Positions 38,876 to 46,490 of a stretch of 64,000 bases of DNA are shown here, one piece after another (the stretch's first letter is position 1; each line of letters begins with the position of its first letter). Position numbers and translations under genes: made by a program. The stretch lies in the IMG/VR virus record IMGVR_UViG_3300022935_000005, positions 216,914 through 280,913 of that record; one strand, 5' to 3'. The notes below the pieces were generated by a model. It did not search any database. It was not told the origin of the DNA and was given only the letters and a program-made list of their open reading frames with translations. The DNA is from a virus.

Positions 38876-39814
38876 ATGTCATCAGTCAACCTTGGATATG
38901 CGTGTATCAACATGACGCTCCAGAAATCTCGCAAAGTTCAGTGCAATCGTGGCATGATCAAACGCACGTTTGCAGCAAAAGGCATCTCGTATGCTAGCGA
39001 GCTAGCTCTGAAGAATGTTACAGATCTTCGTGAAGTCATAAAGTGGAACAACGAAAACGGTGTCAGCGTTTATCGTATGACATCGTGCTTGTTTCCGTGG
39101 TTCTCAGAATATGACATGTTCGATCTTCCAGACATTGATAAGATCGCAGAGGTTATGGCAGACGCTGGTAAGATCGCTATGGATGCCGGACAGCGGCTAA
39201 GCTTCCATCCTGGCCCCTTCAACTGTCTGGCTTCACCAAGCGAAAGTGTAGTTCTTAAGACCATCAAAGAGCTTAATGATCATGCCGCGCAGATGGACCT
39301 CATGGGTCTACCAGCCTCCCCCATGGCTAAGATTAATATCCATGTTGGTGGAGCATATGGTGAGCATGACAAAGCACTGGAGAGGTTCTGTAAGAACTTC
39401 GAACGTCTTGGTGAAACTACTCGAGCTCGGCTGACTGTGGAAAATGACGACAAGCCCGCCTTATATTCTACCAAGATGCTGGTTGAAGGTGTCTCGAATC
39501 GAGTTGGGGCTCCAGTAGTCTTCGACTCTCATCACCATGAGCTAGGCCCGCAGGATTTGGATTACCACGATGCGTTCCATCTTGCTCGTGAAACTTGGGA
39601 AAAGCGCAGTGCCAAGCAGCAGTGTCACCATTCAAACTCTCGTAAGAACTACGAAGACCCTACCGCGAACGCAGTAGCGCACTCTGACTGGTACTATACT
39701 CCTTTCGAGAGCTTTGGTAAGCAGGTAGATGTTGTTCTAGAATGTAAGAAGAAAGAAGTTGCTCTATTCAAATACAGGAATGATTTCGTCGACAGTCTTC
39801 AAAAGGTGGCATAA
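38876..39814 (+). CDS. uvdE: UV damage endonuclease
   Basis: 312 residues, usual length for UvdE/UVDE TIM-barrel enzymes. They nick DNA 5' of UV photoproducts and some abasic sites. NLGYACINMTL is the family start. Metal-binding residues are in RLSFHPGPFNCLASPSE, INIHVGGAYGEHD, RLTVENDD, VVFDSHHHELGP and HSDWYY. AGGAGG upstream. Protects phage DNA from UV, as expected of surface-water phages. Confidence 0.92.
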   Translation: MSSVNLGYACINMTLQKSRKVQCNRGMIKRTFAAKGISYASELALKNVTDLREVIKWNNENGVSVYRMTSCLFPWFSEYDMFDLPDIDKIAEVMADAGKIAMDAGQRLSFHPGPFNCLASPSESVVLKTIKELNDHAAQMDLMGLPASPMAKINIHVGGAYGEHDKALERFCKNFERLGETTRARLTVENDDKPALYSTKMLVEGVSNRVGAPVVFDSHHHELGPQDLDYHDAFHLARETWEKRSAKQQCHHSNSRKNYEDPTANAVAHSDWYYTPFESFGKQVDVVLECKKKEVALFKYRNDFVDSLQKVA

Positions 39815-39994
39815 ATGAAAGATGTAAGGATAACAGATAAGTTTAGCGAGCTCAATATCAGAATGTGTGAAAAACATTTTCGGTCCTATAGAGTCCATAT
39901 GATGAATGCAGCAGCTGGTGGTACTAGCTACAGTTTCCAATCCACATCTGGTAGGGGCTGTGATATCTGTAAAAAGGAGAGAAGTAATGAATAG
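39815..39994 (+). CDS. tiny zinc-binding-like protein
   Basis: 59 residues. MCEKHFRSYRVH...GRGCDICKKE supplies CxxxH and CxxC, a possible zinc site. Starts on the uvdE stop (TAAATG) and overlaps the next gene. Confidence 0.55.
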   Translation: MKDVRITDKFSELNIRMCEKHFRSYRVHMMNAAAGGTSYSFQSTSGRGCDICKKERSNE

Positions 39995-40226
39995 TAGAAC
40001 GCTTAAGCGAAATAAAGAGCGAGCACAAAAGAAACTGGCAAAGAAAGCCATGAAGAATGTATCGAAAGCTCTAGAACGGATGCCTCAGAGGTGTGATGAG
40101 TGCTCGACTGTCTTCGACCGCGAAAATAAAGAATCCCTTGAGTGGCGCATCGCTGTATACGACGATGGAAGGGTTCACCTTGTATGCCCAAGCTGTGTAC
40201 CTGATGATGTAAAGAACCAACAGTGA
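39987..40226 (+). CDS. small zinc-ribbon phage protein
   Basis: 79 residues from ATG 39987. Basic helix (SRTLKRNKERAQKKLAKKAM), then PQRCDECSTVFDRENKESLE and VHLVCPSCVPDDV, two CxxC pairs. The layout matches a small conserved protein I know from T4-like cyanophages. Unknown role. Confidence 0.7.
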   Translation: MNSRTLKRNKERAQKKLAKKAMKNVSKALERMPQRCDECSTVFDRENKESLEWRIAVYDDGRVHLVCPSCVPDDVKNQQ

Positions 40227-40275
40227 TCTAGCGCTCCTCACCATATATTTAATTGTATGCGCCAAGGAGAAGCAA

Positions 40276-40581
40276 ATGGTTACAGCTGTTATCATACTGA
40301 TCATCGGTACGCTATTTTGCATCTTGGCTCTTGTACTATATGGAGCCCGACAAGATTCAGAAGCTAGTCTTGACGTCAGGTTGAGGAAAGCTTTAGGGAA
40401 CCATGAGATCATAGGTCTTGTGATGAGACTGTCTGACGCGAGGGTCCGAATGAGGTCCCATGAAAAAAGAGACATAGCGAGATATAATCTTTTGAGAGCA
40501 CGTCTAAAAGAGAAAGTATCAGATCAAGATGTGCTAGATGTGTTACACAAGATTGTTGAAAGAATAAGCAACAAGAAATGA
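40276..40581 (+). CDS. single-pass membrane protein with basic helix
   Basis: 101 residues. N-terminal membrane helix (about 3-24), then long charged helices (RMRSHEKRDIARYNLLRARL). Topology like an inner-membrane spanin or holin partner, close to the transglycosylase gene, but no proof. Overlaps the next gene by 4 nt. Confidence 0.6.
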   Translation: MVTAVIILIIGTLFCILALVLYGARQDSEASLDVRLRKALGNHEIIGLVMRLSDARVRMRSHEKRDIARYNLLRARLKEKVSDQDVLDVLHKIVERISNKK

Positions 40582-40892
40582 GTGATGACAAAAAAATAGA
40601 GGCAGGATACTTCTCCAAAGACCCATGGATGTTAGGGTTTATCAGCGACTGTCTCGACATATATGGTTGTCCTACAGACGAATCTGTATGCGTTAGCAGA
40701 GAGGAAGAGATCTGGTTCATGTATTCTTCCATGTTTCTCATGGGTGCAATAGAGAACATGCCAGAAGAACGGCTGGAAGAGTTAAGGCAGCTCAGTACCA
40801 GGGATGCTGCGTACCTGTATGCAAAGTTCTATGAAACTATGTACAGTGAACCGCTTGTGATGCCTTTCGCAGGCAAGGAGGAACCACAATGA
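40578..40892 (+). CDS. hypothetical protein
   Basis: 104 residues. Acidic, helical, with IGYFSKDPWMLGF-like start and MPEERLEELRQLSTRDAAYL. Overlaps the lytic transglycosylase gene by 4 nt. Unknown. Confidence 0.6.
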   Translation: MSDDKKIEAGYFSKDPWMLGFISDCLDIYGCPTDESVCVSREEEIWFMYSSMFLMGAIENMPEERLEELRQLSTRDAAYLYAKFYETMYSEPLVMPFAGKEEPQ

Positions 40893-41401
40893 CTACCAGT
40901 CTGCTACTAGCGACTCTGTGTACGGTCTTTTCAGACCCAAGCTTCTACATGAGTAACACTCGCCAGAAACAGGTATGTGATATTATGCCAGAAGTGCTCA
41001 ATGAAGCTACGAAAAATAATCTCGATCCATTTCTCTTAATGGGACTGATAACTGTAGAGTCTAATTGGAAGACTACGGCAGTCAGTCACGCCGGCGCGTG
41101 CGGACTAACTCAAGTCATGCCGAAATATACTGGAGGCTCTGCTACATCGAGAGTCAAATATACCTGCAAACAGCTTCAAGTACCTCGAACGGGAGTCCGC
41201 GTGGGAGCTAAGGTACTAGCTTGGTGGATCTATAGATACGGAAAGGGAGATGTACAGACAGGACTGTGCGGATATTTCTCAGGGTTTAGATGTCGGCCAC
41301 CAACAAAAGCAGGTAAGAACTACAGCATGAAGGTGCTTAAATATCGTGATAAAATTAAGCGGTTATACGAGGCAAAGGCTTCGGGAGGAAACGGTGGTTA
41401 A
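40889..41401 (+). CDS. lytic transglycosylase (SLT family), exported
   Basis: 170 residues. Short signal-like N terminus, then an SLT/lysozyme-like domain: LMGLITVESNWKTTAVSHAG (catalytic Glu in ITVESNW) and CGLTQVMPKYTGG, then RVGAKVLAWWIYRYG and YFSGFRC. Cleaves peptidoglycan between MurNAc and GlcNAc. Likely endolysin or entry enzyme. Four Cys suggest periplasmic folding. Flanked by small membrane proteins. Confidence 0.88.
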   Translation: MTTSLLLATLCTVFSDPSFYMSNTRQKQVCDIMPEVLNEATKNNLDPFLLMGLITVESNWKTTAVSHAGACGLTQVMPKYTGGSATSRVKYTCKQLQVPRTGVRVGAKVLAWWIYRYGKGDVQTGLCGYFSGFRCRPPTKAGKNYSMKVLKYRDKIKRLYEAKASGGNGG

Positions 41402-41403
41402 TC

Positions 41404-41502
41404 GTGTGGCAAGTCGCTGGAGATCTTGTACTAGCAGGTTTGATAATAGCTAGCGGAATACTTTTCGTAGTTGTCAATGTGAATTATGAGGGTGATGATT
41501 GA
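41404..41502 (+). CDS. tiny membrane peptide
   Basis: 32 residues, GTG start 2 nt after the transglycosylase stop with GGAGG upstream. One hydrophobic helix (LVLAGLIIASGILFVVV). Could be a lysis peptide; tentative. Confidence 0.5.
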   Translation: MWQVAGDLVLAGLIIASGILFVVVNVNYEGDD

Positions 41503-41746
41503 AAACACCAGAGCCCACATGACTGGGTCGTGTGTACTTCATCTATCAGGCACCTTGCAACAGAGTGTGATTGAAGATCTACATACTCAAGCTAATTGTT
41601 CACAGTCTAACTTCTATCATGATCCCTTTATAAACAAACTGGTACTTACCAGTTATTATTTATCAAATCGAGGCCACTGTTGCGGAAGCGGATGCAGACA
41701 CTGTCCGTACCAAGGTGACCTGTTAGGGGATAACAGTGGTATCTAG
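41486..41746 (+). CDS. DUF5522-like Cys-rich protein
   Basis: 86 residues. LTSYYLSNRGHCCGSGCRHC then PY is the signature of DUF5522 (small proteins with a CCGxGCRxCPY motif). Start could be 41486 or the ATG at 41495. Presumably metal- or cluster-binding. Overlaps the DUF2061 gene by 11 nt, so part of the cysC operon. Confidence 0.75.
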   Translation: MRVMIENTRAHMTGSCVLHLSGTLQQSVIEDLHTQANCSQSNFYHDPFINKLVLTSYYLSNRGHCCGSGCRHCPYQGDLLGDNSGI

Positions 41747-41972
41747 AAAGCGCCATATGGCTAAGGCTTTAAGCTGGCGGGCTGTCGGTACACTAGACAC
41801 AATGCTTGTGAGCTGGATAGTGACCGGCGATGCGTTGGTGGGATTATCAATAGGCCTCTTCGAAATAGTTTCAAAAACAGCTCTTTATTATTTTCACGAA
41901 AGAGTGTGGTATAGACTGTCTGACTTCGGTCTAGACAAAGAAAACACAGGGAAGGAAAACCAAACTAAATGA
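41736..41972 (+). CDS. DUF2061 membrane protein
   Basis: 78 residues. HMAKALSWRAVGTLDTMLVS, VTGDALVGLSIGLFEIVSK and YYFHERVWYRL match DUF2061: two membrane helices with a conserved K-xxxW start and HERxW end. In bacteria this domain often sits beside or is fused to APS kinase, and here cysC overlaps it by 4 nt. May help sulfate or sulfur-compound handling at the membrane. Confidence 0.85.
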   Translation: MVSRKRHMAKALSWRAVGTLDTMLVSWIVTGDALVGLSIGLFEIVSKTALYYFHERVWYRLSDFGLDKENTGKENQTK

Positions 41973-42577
41973 AAGCAACGAACTTGCACTATCACTCAGA
42001 AACTGTGACGACAGAAGCGAAAGCTGCGAGAAATGGGCATAACCCATGCGTGATTTGGCTTACTGGACTGTCTGGTTCAGGAAAATCAACCATAGCCAAC
42101 GCCTTAGAGTCCACTTTATTTGGGATGGGTTTACAAACTCATCTTCTGGACGGTGATAACGTGAGGATGGGTCTAAACTCAGATCTGGGGTTTTCGCCTG
42201 AAGATAGGGCTGAAAACATCAGGCGGATCGGTGAAGTCGCAAACCTCTTCGCTCAAGCAGGTACAATCGTGATAACAGCATTTATATCTCCATATGAAAG
42301 CGACCGTTCGATTGCCAGAAGTGCAAGTAAACAAGACTTCCTTGAAGTGCACGTCCATGCAGATCTAGAAACTTGCGAATCTAGAGACCCAAAAGGATTG
42401 TATAAAAAAGCTCGGGCCGGGGTGATTAAAGGTTTTACAGGTATTGACGCTCCCTATGAAGCGCCGGACCTGGAGAGAGAGAACACTACTGTTGTTGACA
42501 CAAGTGTGTTGACAGTTCAAGAGTGTGTAGATTTAATAATCAAAGAATTAAGAGAGATGAAAGTGATTGGAGCATAA
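41969..42577 (+). CDS. cysC: adenylylsulfate kinase
   Basis: 202 residues. Makes PAPS from APS and ATP. WLTGLSGSGKSTIANALE (Walker A), LLDGDNVRMGLNSDLGFSPE (the DGDNVR substrate motif), RAENIRRIGEVANLFAQAG, and the later KGFTGIDAPYEAP. Full length and no missing motif. With the sulfotransferase at 17238 it provides a route from APS to sulfated products. No ATP sulfurylase is seen here. Confidence 0.95.
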   Translation: MKATNLHYHSETVTTEAKAARNGHNPCVIWLTGLSGSGKSTIANALESTLFGMGLQTHLLDGDNVRMGLNSDLGFSPEDRAENIRRIGEVANLFAQAGTIVITAFISPYESDRSIARSASKQDFLEVHVHADLETCESRDPKGLYKKARAGVIKGFTGIDAPYEAPDLERENTTVVDTSVLTVQECVDLIIKELREMKVIGA

Positions 42578-42578
42578 G

Positions 42579-42971
42579 ATGAGAAGAGCAATGTTCGTAG
42601 GAAGATGGCAACCACTACATAATGGTCATAAGTGGTTAATAGGTCAAAAGTTGGATGAGGGAGTTCCAGTCCTAATATGTGTAAGAGACATTCCTCCTGA
42701 TGAAAAGAACCCATTCACAACAGAGCAAACAGTCGAGATGCTTGAGACTGCATATGCTGATCAGGATGTTGTTGTGATGGCTATCCCCGACATTGAGAGC
42801 GTGAATTACGGACGTGGGGTAGGATATGGCATCGTTGAACACGTGCCACCGCAGGATATTGGGTTCATTTCAGCGACTGATATCCGTGCAAAGATCTCAA
42901 CGGGAGATGATTCTTGGAGAGAGAAAGTTGACCCCAAAATCCACGATCTGGTGATCCAGGGACTAAGCTGA
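42579..42971 (+). CDS. NMNAT/cytidylyltransferase-like nucleotidyltransferase
   Basis: 130 residues from ATG 42579. FVGRWQPLHNGHKWLIGQ has HNGH (HxGH) after GRxQP, typical of NadM-type adenylyltransferases. The tail ISATDIRAKISTGD is the ISSTxxR motif. Directly follows cysC. It may make NAD or another dinucleotide, or activate a sulfur compound; an ATP-sulfurylase role is unlikely. Confidence 0.82.
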   Translation: MRRAMFVGRWQPLHNGHKWLIGQKLDEGVPVLICVRDIPPDEKNPFTTEQTVEMLETAYADQDVVVMAIPDIESVNYGRGVGYGIVEHVPPQDIGFISATDIRAKISTGDDSWREKVDPKIHDLVIQGLS

Positions 42972-42994
42972 TAGTTATTTTTGATATACCTGCA

Positions 42995-43026
42995 AACTCG
43001 TGCAGAATTGTATATAATAGTACTAT
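42995..43026 (+). promoter_or_regulatory. variant of the AATCGTGC promoter
   Basis: AACTCGTGCAG (42995-43005) and TACTAT (43021-43026), 26 nt apart; a TATAAT (43013-43018) lies between. A degenerate copy of the main promoter type ahead of 43053. Confidence 0.4.
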
Positions 43027-43052
43027 AAGAAAGGGTTGACTTAGGAGTTAAC

Positions 43053-43535
43053 ATGAAAGTACTTTTTCTGCATGGACTTGAATCGAAGCCGGGTGGAACG
43101 AAAGCCAGGTTTTTAAAAGAAAATGGGTGTGAGGTTCTCAACCCGGGGCTCCCCAGAGAGAGCTTCGAAGAGTCTGTCCAAATTGCGCAAGATGTTATTG
43201 ACAAAGAGAGTCCTGATGTTGTAGTTGGGTCGTCGAGAGGCGGAGCAGTTGCTATGAGTGTTAATACTTGTGGTGCTGCTGTCGTCTTGATCGCTCCAGC
43301 TTGGCGCCGATTCATGAATGAAAATCAGCGTAAAGCTTGGGACATTAGATGTGAGCAGCAGAAAACGATTGTCCTACACTCGAAAAATGATGCTATAGTT
43401 CCCTATGCAGATAGTGAGTATCTAAACGAAGAGTGGGGAGTGAAAGTCATGGATGTCGGTGATAACCACCGGATGAGTGATGAAGACGCACTAGCAGCGC
43501 TTCTGGATGTTGTCCAGTGGCTCGGAAGACGATGA
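43053..43535 (+). CDS. alpha/beta-hydrolase esterase-like protein
   Basis: 160 residues. MKVLFLHGLESKPGGTKARF, nucleophile elbow VVGSSRGGAVAM (Ser), acid LHSKNDAIVPY (Asp) and DVGDNHRMSD (His): a complete catalytic triad in a short YqiA/UPF0227-like hydrolase. Cytoplasmic. Substrate unknown. Overlaps the VOC gene by 4 nt. Confidence 0.82.
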   Translation: MKVLFLHGLESKPGGTKARFLKENGCEVLNPGLPRESFEESVQIAQDVIDKESPDVVVGSSRGGAVAMSVNTCGAAVVLIAPAWRRFMNENQRKAWDIRCEQQKTIVLHSKNDAIVPYADSEYLNEEWGVKVMDVGDNHRMSDEDALAALLDVVQWLGRR

Positions 43536-43813
43536 AGGTTGACCACATAGCGCTACAAGTTGAAGACCCTAGAGCGGCAGCTGAGTGGTACATAGAAAAC
43601 TTCTCTGCAGAACCGTTATATGTCGACGATACCTGGGGAATCGTTCAGTTTGAAAATATCAAATTAGCGTTCGTCGTCAAAAACCAACATCCGCCTCATT
43701 TTGCGTTTGATGTGCCAGACCTCGAGAGTGGGACCCTACACAGAGATGGGTCAATATCCCAATATAAGAAAGACCCATGGGGTAACATCTACGAGCTGAT
43801 CAAATACGAGTAG
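43532..43813 (+). CDS. VOC / glyoxalase-fold protein
   Basis: 93 residues from ATG 43532. MKVDHIALQVEDPRAAAEWY, QHPPHFAFDVPDL and KDPWGNIYELIKYE: VOC-superfamily fold with the His and Glu metal positions. Could be a lyase, dioxygenase-like or binding protein. Confidence 0.8.
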   Translation: MKVDHIALQVEDPRAAAEWYIENFSAEPLYVDDTWGIVQFENIKLAFVVKNQHPPHFAFDVPDLESGTLHRDGSISQYKKDPWGNIYELIKYE

Positions 43814-43823
43814 GGGCGTAAAA

Positions 43824-44171
43824 GTGATCTACACCAACAGATACCTCGTAACACAACCTGACCTTAATGCTCACGGTACTCTGCACGGTGGCGTTTTGAT
43901 GAAGTGGGTAGATGAGGCGTGCGGAATGCAAGCTCGCATGCTTACGAAGGGTGTTTGTGCAACTAGATTTATTGGTGAGATAGAGTTCGTCTCCACTGCA
44001 AAAGCTGGTGACATTTTAGAAGTCTCATTCCACATCGTGAGAGGTGGCAAAACAAGTATTACCTTCAAGGCAGAAGTTATTAACATCACTTCCTTTAATT
44101 CTCTTGTGGCGCTATTCGATAAAGTAGTATTTGTTGCGATCGACAAAGACCATAAGCCAAGAACGTATTAA
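43824..44171 (+). CDS. acyl-CoA thioesterase, hotdog fold
   Basis: 115 residues, GTG start. NAHGTLHGGVLMKWVDEACG is the YciA/BFIT-type hotdog signature with the catalytic acid, followed by EFVSTAKAGDILEVSFHIVR. Hydrolyses acyl-CoA thioesters. With the hydroxylase-like gene it hints at changes in host lipid metabolism. Confidence 0.87.
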   Translation: MIYTNRYLVTQPDLNAHGTLHGGVLMKWVDEACGMQARMLTKGVCATRFIGEIEFVSTAKAGDILEVSFHIVRGGKTSITFKAEVINITSFNSLVALFDKVVFVAIDKDHKPRTY

Positions 44172-44175
44172 ATGT

Positions 44176-44204
44176 CTGTAAAGCCCGACCTGCAAGACTA
44201 TTAT
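44176..44204 (+). promoter_or_regulatory. TGTAA-type promoter inside an inverted repeat
   Basis: CTGTAA 44176-44181, 17-nt spacer, TATTAT 44199-44204. AAAGCCCG just after the -35 is repeated inverted as CGGGCTTT downstream (about 44216-44223), so the transcript or DNA could fold across the promoter. Confidence 0.5.
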
Positions 44205-44246
44205 TGAAATGCCTTTCGGGCTTTGGTGTAAAAGGAGAAAAAACAC

Positions 44247-44726
44247 ATGACATCATTCGCAGATAAGATCAAGAACCTCAACGTCGCTACTGACACTTTC
44301 GTAACTCTCACCTACGAAGAGGGTGCTGACGTTTTCCACTTTAACGAGACAGAAATTGAGACAGCGCTATCAGAGACTAACGTCGTTGAAACTCTCTGTT
44401 CCCTTCTTCTAACAAAGGGGCTCGATGTCCGAGACTCGTGGCAGGGCGAAAGTATTATTCAGAATTTGCGTGATCAAGACCTGTTAGAGGATTATGAGCG
44501 GGGCTCATTTGATTTCGAGTCTTACCTTGTAGAGACGATCAAGGAAAACTTCTACGATGTAGAGCTTGTAGATTACTCTACTGAGAAATACGATCACAAG
44601 CGTGGGTTTACGACGCTGACTGCAACTGTCAAGGTTCCAGTTGAGAACTTTTTAGCAATTGACCCTGCATGTTCAGAGTGGACGGTTTCTGTAGAAACTG
44701 ACGCTGGTACTCTTACACTTTCTTGA
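44247..44726 (+). CDS. hypothetical phage protein (DYERG/YDHKRG family), copy 1
   Basis: 159 residues, AAAGGAGAAAAAACAC before ATG. Shares LEDYERGSFDFESYL and YSTEKYDHKRGFTTLTATV with the 50151 protein, so the two are paralogues. Alpha/beta, acidic. The family is familiar from T4-like marine phages; function unknown. Confidence 0.75.
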   Translation: MTSFADKIKNLNVATDTFVTLTYEEGADVFHFNETEIETALSETNVVETLCSLLLTKGLDVRDSWQGESIIQNLRDQDLLEDYERGSFDFESYLVETIKENFYDVELVDYSTEKYDHKRGFTTLTATVKVPVENFLAIDPACSEWTVSVETDAGTLTLS

Positions 44727-44739
44727 TTCATAAACAACT

Positions 44740-44782
44740 CACCCCTTGCCTTTACTATTCAAAAGAAGAAAGGCAAGGGGTG
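44740..44782 (+). promoter_or_regulatory. 14-bp hairpin masking a ribosome-binding site
   Basis: CACCCCTTGCCTTT (44740-44753) pairs perfectly with AAAGGCAAGGGGTG (44769-44782), loop 15 nt. No T-run follows. The 3' arm holds the AAGGGG ribosome site of the ATG at 44790, so the hairpin would block its translation; it could also act as a Rho-type or 3'-stabilising stem. Confidence 0.75.
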
Positions 44783-44789
44783 ATGTCGT

Positions 44790-44969
44790 ATGACCAATAC
44801 AGAGTTCCATAAAGAGATTAGAAAGATTATTAAAGCCGCGCTGGATGACTTCTCTGGAAACCAGTTAAATCTGGATTCAGACTCCTGCAAAGAGGCTGTC
44901 TCCTACCGAGTGGCGACTGACATCATAGAAAACTTCGAGTTCTTATACGAGGATAAAAAGAAAGGATAG
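44790..44969 (+). CDS. small helical protein behind SD-masking hairpin
   Basis: 59 residues. MTNTEFHKEIRKIIKAALDD: the basic-amphipathic start faintly resembles the MKITK leader but lacks the L-x-E site. Acidic helical end. Ribosome site sequestered in the 44740-44782 hairpin. Confidence 0.6.
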   Translation: MTNTEFHKEIRKIIKAALDDFSGNQLNLDSDSCKEAVSYRVATDIIENFEFLYEDKKKG

Positions 44970-44972
44970 GAC

Positions 44973-45257
44973 GTGTCGCGAGCGATTCTAGATCTTATAC
45001 AGCAACGGTACAAGTCAAAAGTCAAGCGTGAGATGCAATTGATCGAAAACAGCTTAGGTGCCGAGCTAAGAGAAGTCCCGGTAAAATTTAGGTACCGTCC
45101 AGCAGGAAGCAAAGAGAGCCATGTTGTGGAAGGAACAGTTTCTAGGGCGACATGGGATATTCATAGCGATGATGTAACTCTTGTGATAGACTTCCTGTGC
45201 CCAGAAAGAAAGAGTCCTAATACAACAGTCAGAAAAATTTCAGAGCTTTATGAGTGA
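44973..45257 (+). CDS. hypothetical protein
   Basis: 94 residues, GTG start after AAAGGATAGG. Basic helix (RAILDLIQQRYKSKVKREM) then beta strands (KFRYRPAGSKESHVVEG). Unknown; 6 nt before the MazG-like gene. Confidence 0.6.
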   Translation: MSRAILDLIQQRYKSKVKREMQLIENSLGAELREVPVKFRYRPAGSKESHVVEGTVSRATWDIHSDDVTLVIDFLCPERKSPNTTVRKISELYE

Positions 45258-45263
45258 GGTGAA

Positions 45264-45581
45264 GTGGAAAAGTTAGTCCGTGATTTCATTCCAGCTGTTA
45301 TTCAAGAATCAGGTAACTCCTGTAAATGGCGGTATGTCGATAGCAAGACAGAGCATGTAAGCTTTCTAATAAAGAAGCTGACTGAAGAAGCGAAAGAGCT
45401 AACTGATGCGATCGCTTTTTCAGATGTGAAGCAGGAAGCGGGTGATCTGTACGAAGTGTTTCAAACCCTTCTCAACATTACAGGCGTCTCATTAGAAGAA
45501 GCGCAAGCTGCCGCTAAGAAAAAAGCGTTGAGGCGTGGCGGCTTCAAAGAAGGTATTATCCTAGAAATGAAAGAGCGATGA
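45264..45581 (+). CDS. MazG-like / PRA-PH-type nucleotide pyrophosphohydrolase
   Basis: 105 residues, GTG start. KLVRDFIPAVIQESG, LTEEAKELTDA (EExxE-type metal site), KQEAGDLYEVFQTLL (ExxD) and KALRRGGFKEGI: the compact helical pyrophosphohydrolase found in many phages, which hydrolyses (d)NTPs or signalling nucleotides. All metal ligands are present. Confidence 0.85.
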   Translation: MEKLVRDFIPAVIQESGNSCKWRYVDSKTEHVSFLIKKLTEEAKELTDAIAFSDVKQEAGDLYEVFQTLLNITGVSLEEAQAAAKKKALRRGGFKEGIILEMKER

Positions 45582-45883
45582 CCGCGTCGCTGGTGTTGTT
45601 GTTGGCCAGCTTACCTGCCGTTGAATGCCCTCGCTGGTTACCAGGAACAGATCAGGTTCTTCCTCCGCAAGTCCACCTGACGCCAGACCAACAGTTATCT
45701 AATAACCTTCGATGCTATTGCGAATTCGTAAAGCCCGCCGAGAGGGAGTGCGCACGAAATAATCCTCTAGACCAGTGTAAGCAGCGGACTCTAGAATGGA
45801 TAAATCGAAACCTTAGATTGAATACTTCTGGCAATGTTCCCGGCGTCCCACGACGGCTAAGGATGATATCTGTTGAGCCGTAA
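45578..45883 (+). CDS. exported Cys-containing protein
   Basis: 101 residues. Signal peptide TASLVLLLASLPAVE, then a Pro-rich segment and a Cys-rich helix (LRCYCEFVKPAERECARNNP, then DQC). Overlaps the pilin-like gene by 11 nt, so probably its partner at the envelope. Not recognised. Confidence 0.6.
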   Translation: MTASLVLLLASLPAVECPRWLPGTDQVLPPQVHLTPDQQLSNNLRCYCEFVKPAERECARNNPLDQCKQRTLEWINRNLRLNTSGNVPGVPRRLRMISVEP

Positions 45884-46238
45884 AGGGTTTGCGCTAGTGA
45901 CCGTATTATTTCTAGCGGCAGTGATTGTGTCTGGTGCATATCTAGTTTGGTCGATGGTGAACACAGATCAACAGATTGTACTCAACACCCGCAAAATATC
46001 TTTAGCAAGGGCAGCAGCGCAATCAGGCCTCAACCATTTTGTTGCTCTCGGCCTGTCTGACTCTGACGTGTCTGATCGGTTCGTGATACCAGAGACTAGC
46101 CTATCAAATAACACTACCTATGAAGTCATCGCGACTTGGATCGATCAACAAACACTCTTGGTAGTCAGCACGGGAAAATACAAAAAGAATGGTATGACTT
46201 TATTCTCATATCCCATGAGAGCAGTCTTTGGAAGATAG
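45873..46238 (+). CDS. PilX/pseudopilin-like protein, copy 1
   Basis: 121 residues, TTG start. RKGFALVTVLFLAAVIVSGA is a type IV prepilin-like leader (Gly before Phe) and membrane helix, though the +5 Glu is replaced. ARAAAQSGLNHFVAL follows, as in PilX/GspK-type minor pilins, then a small beta domain ending SYPMRAVFG. The 54451 protein shares VIPETSL, TYEV, STGKYK and YPMRAV-like motifs, so they are paralogues. A phage-borne minor pilin could alter host pilus assembly or superinfection. Confidence 0.7.
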   Translation: MSRKGFALVTVLFLAAVIVSGAYLVWSMVNTDQQIVLNTRKISLARAAAQSGLNHFVALGLSDSDVSDRFVIPETSLSNNTTYEVIATWIDQQTLLVVSTGKYKKNGMTLFSYPMRAVFGR

Positions 46239-46239
46239 T

Positions 46240-46268
46240 TTGTAATCTGCTACTATTTCTTTTATATT
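46240..46268 (+). promoter_or_regulatory. TTGTAA-type promoter
   Basis: -35 TTGTAA 46240-46245, 17-nt spacer, -10 TATATT 46263-46268. Drives 46302. Confidence 0.6.
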
Positions 46269-46301
46269 TTATATTATAGGGCAAATCACTAAGGAGGCCA
46301 C

Positions 46302-46490
46302 ATGAGACACGATACGATTGTTGAAATTACTCCCGACGGCAGACCAGCTTTGCGGCTGGTAATCGTTCCAGACAGCTACTCTAGACCTCCAGAGAATGAC
46401 CACCCAGAACCAGAAAGTGTAGTAATCATTTCCTACGAAGAAGATGACCCTTACGTCGTGAAGGAAAATACCGTCACTTGGGAAGTCTAA
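46302..46490 (+). CDS. hypothetical small acidic protein
   Basis: 62 residues, AAGGAGGCCAC before ATG. MRHDTIVEITPDGRPALRLV then acidic VVIISYEEDDPYVV. Unknown; stop overlaps the next start (TAATG). Confidence 0.6.
   Translation: MRHDTIVEITPDGRPALRLVIVPDSYSRPPENDHPEPESVVIISYEEDDPYVVKENTVTWEV

Noticed and set aside
42579-42971. ATP sulfurylase completing the PAPS pathway
   Set aside because: The protein is 130 residues with a GRWQPLHNGH motif typical of NMNAT-like enzymes; ATP sulfurylases are far longer.
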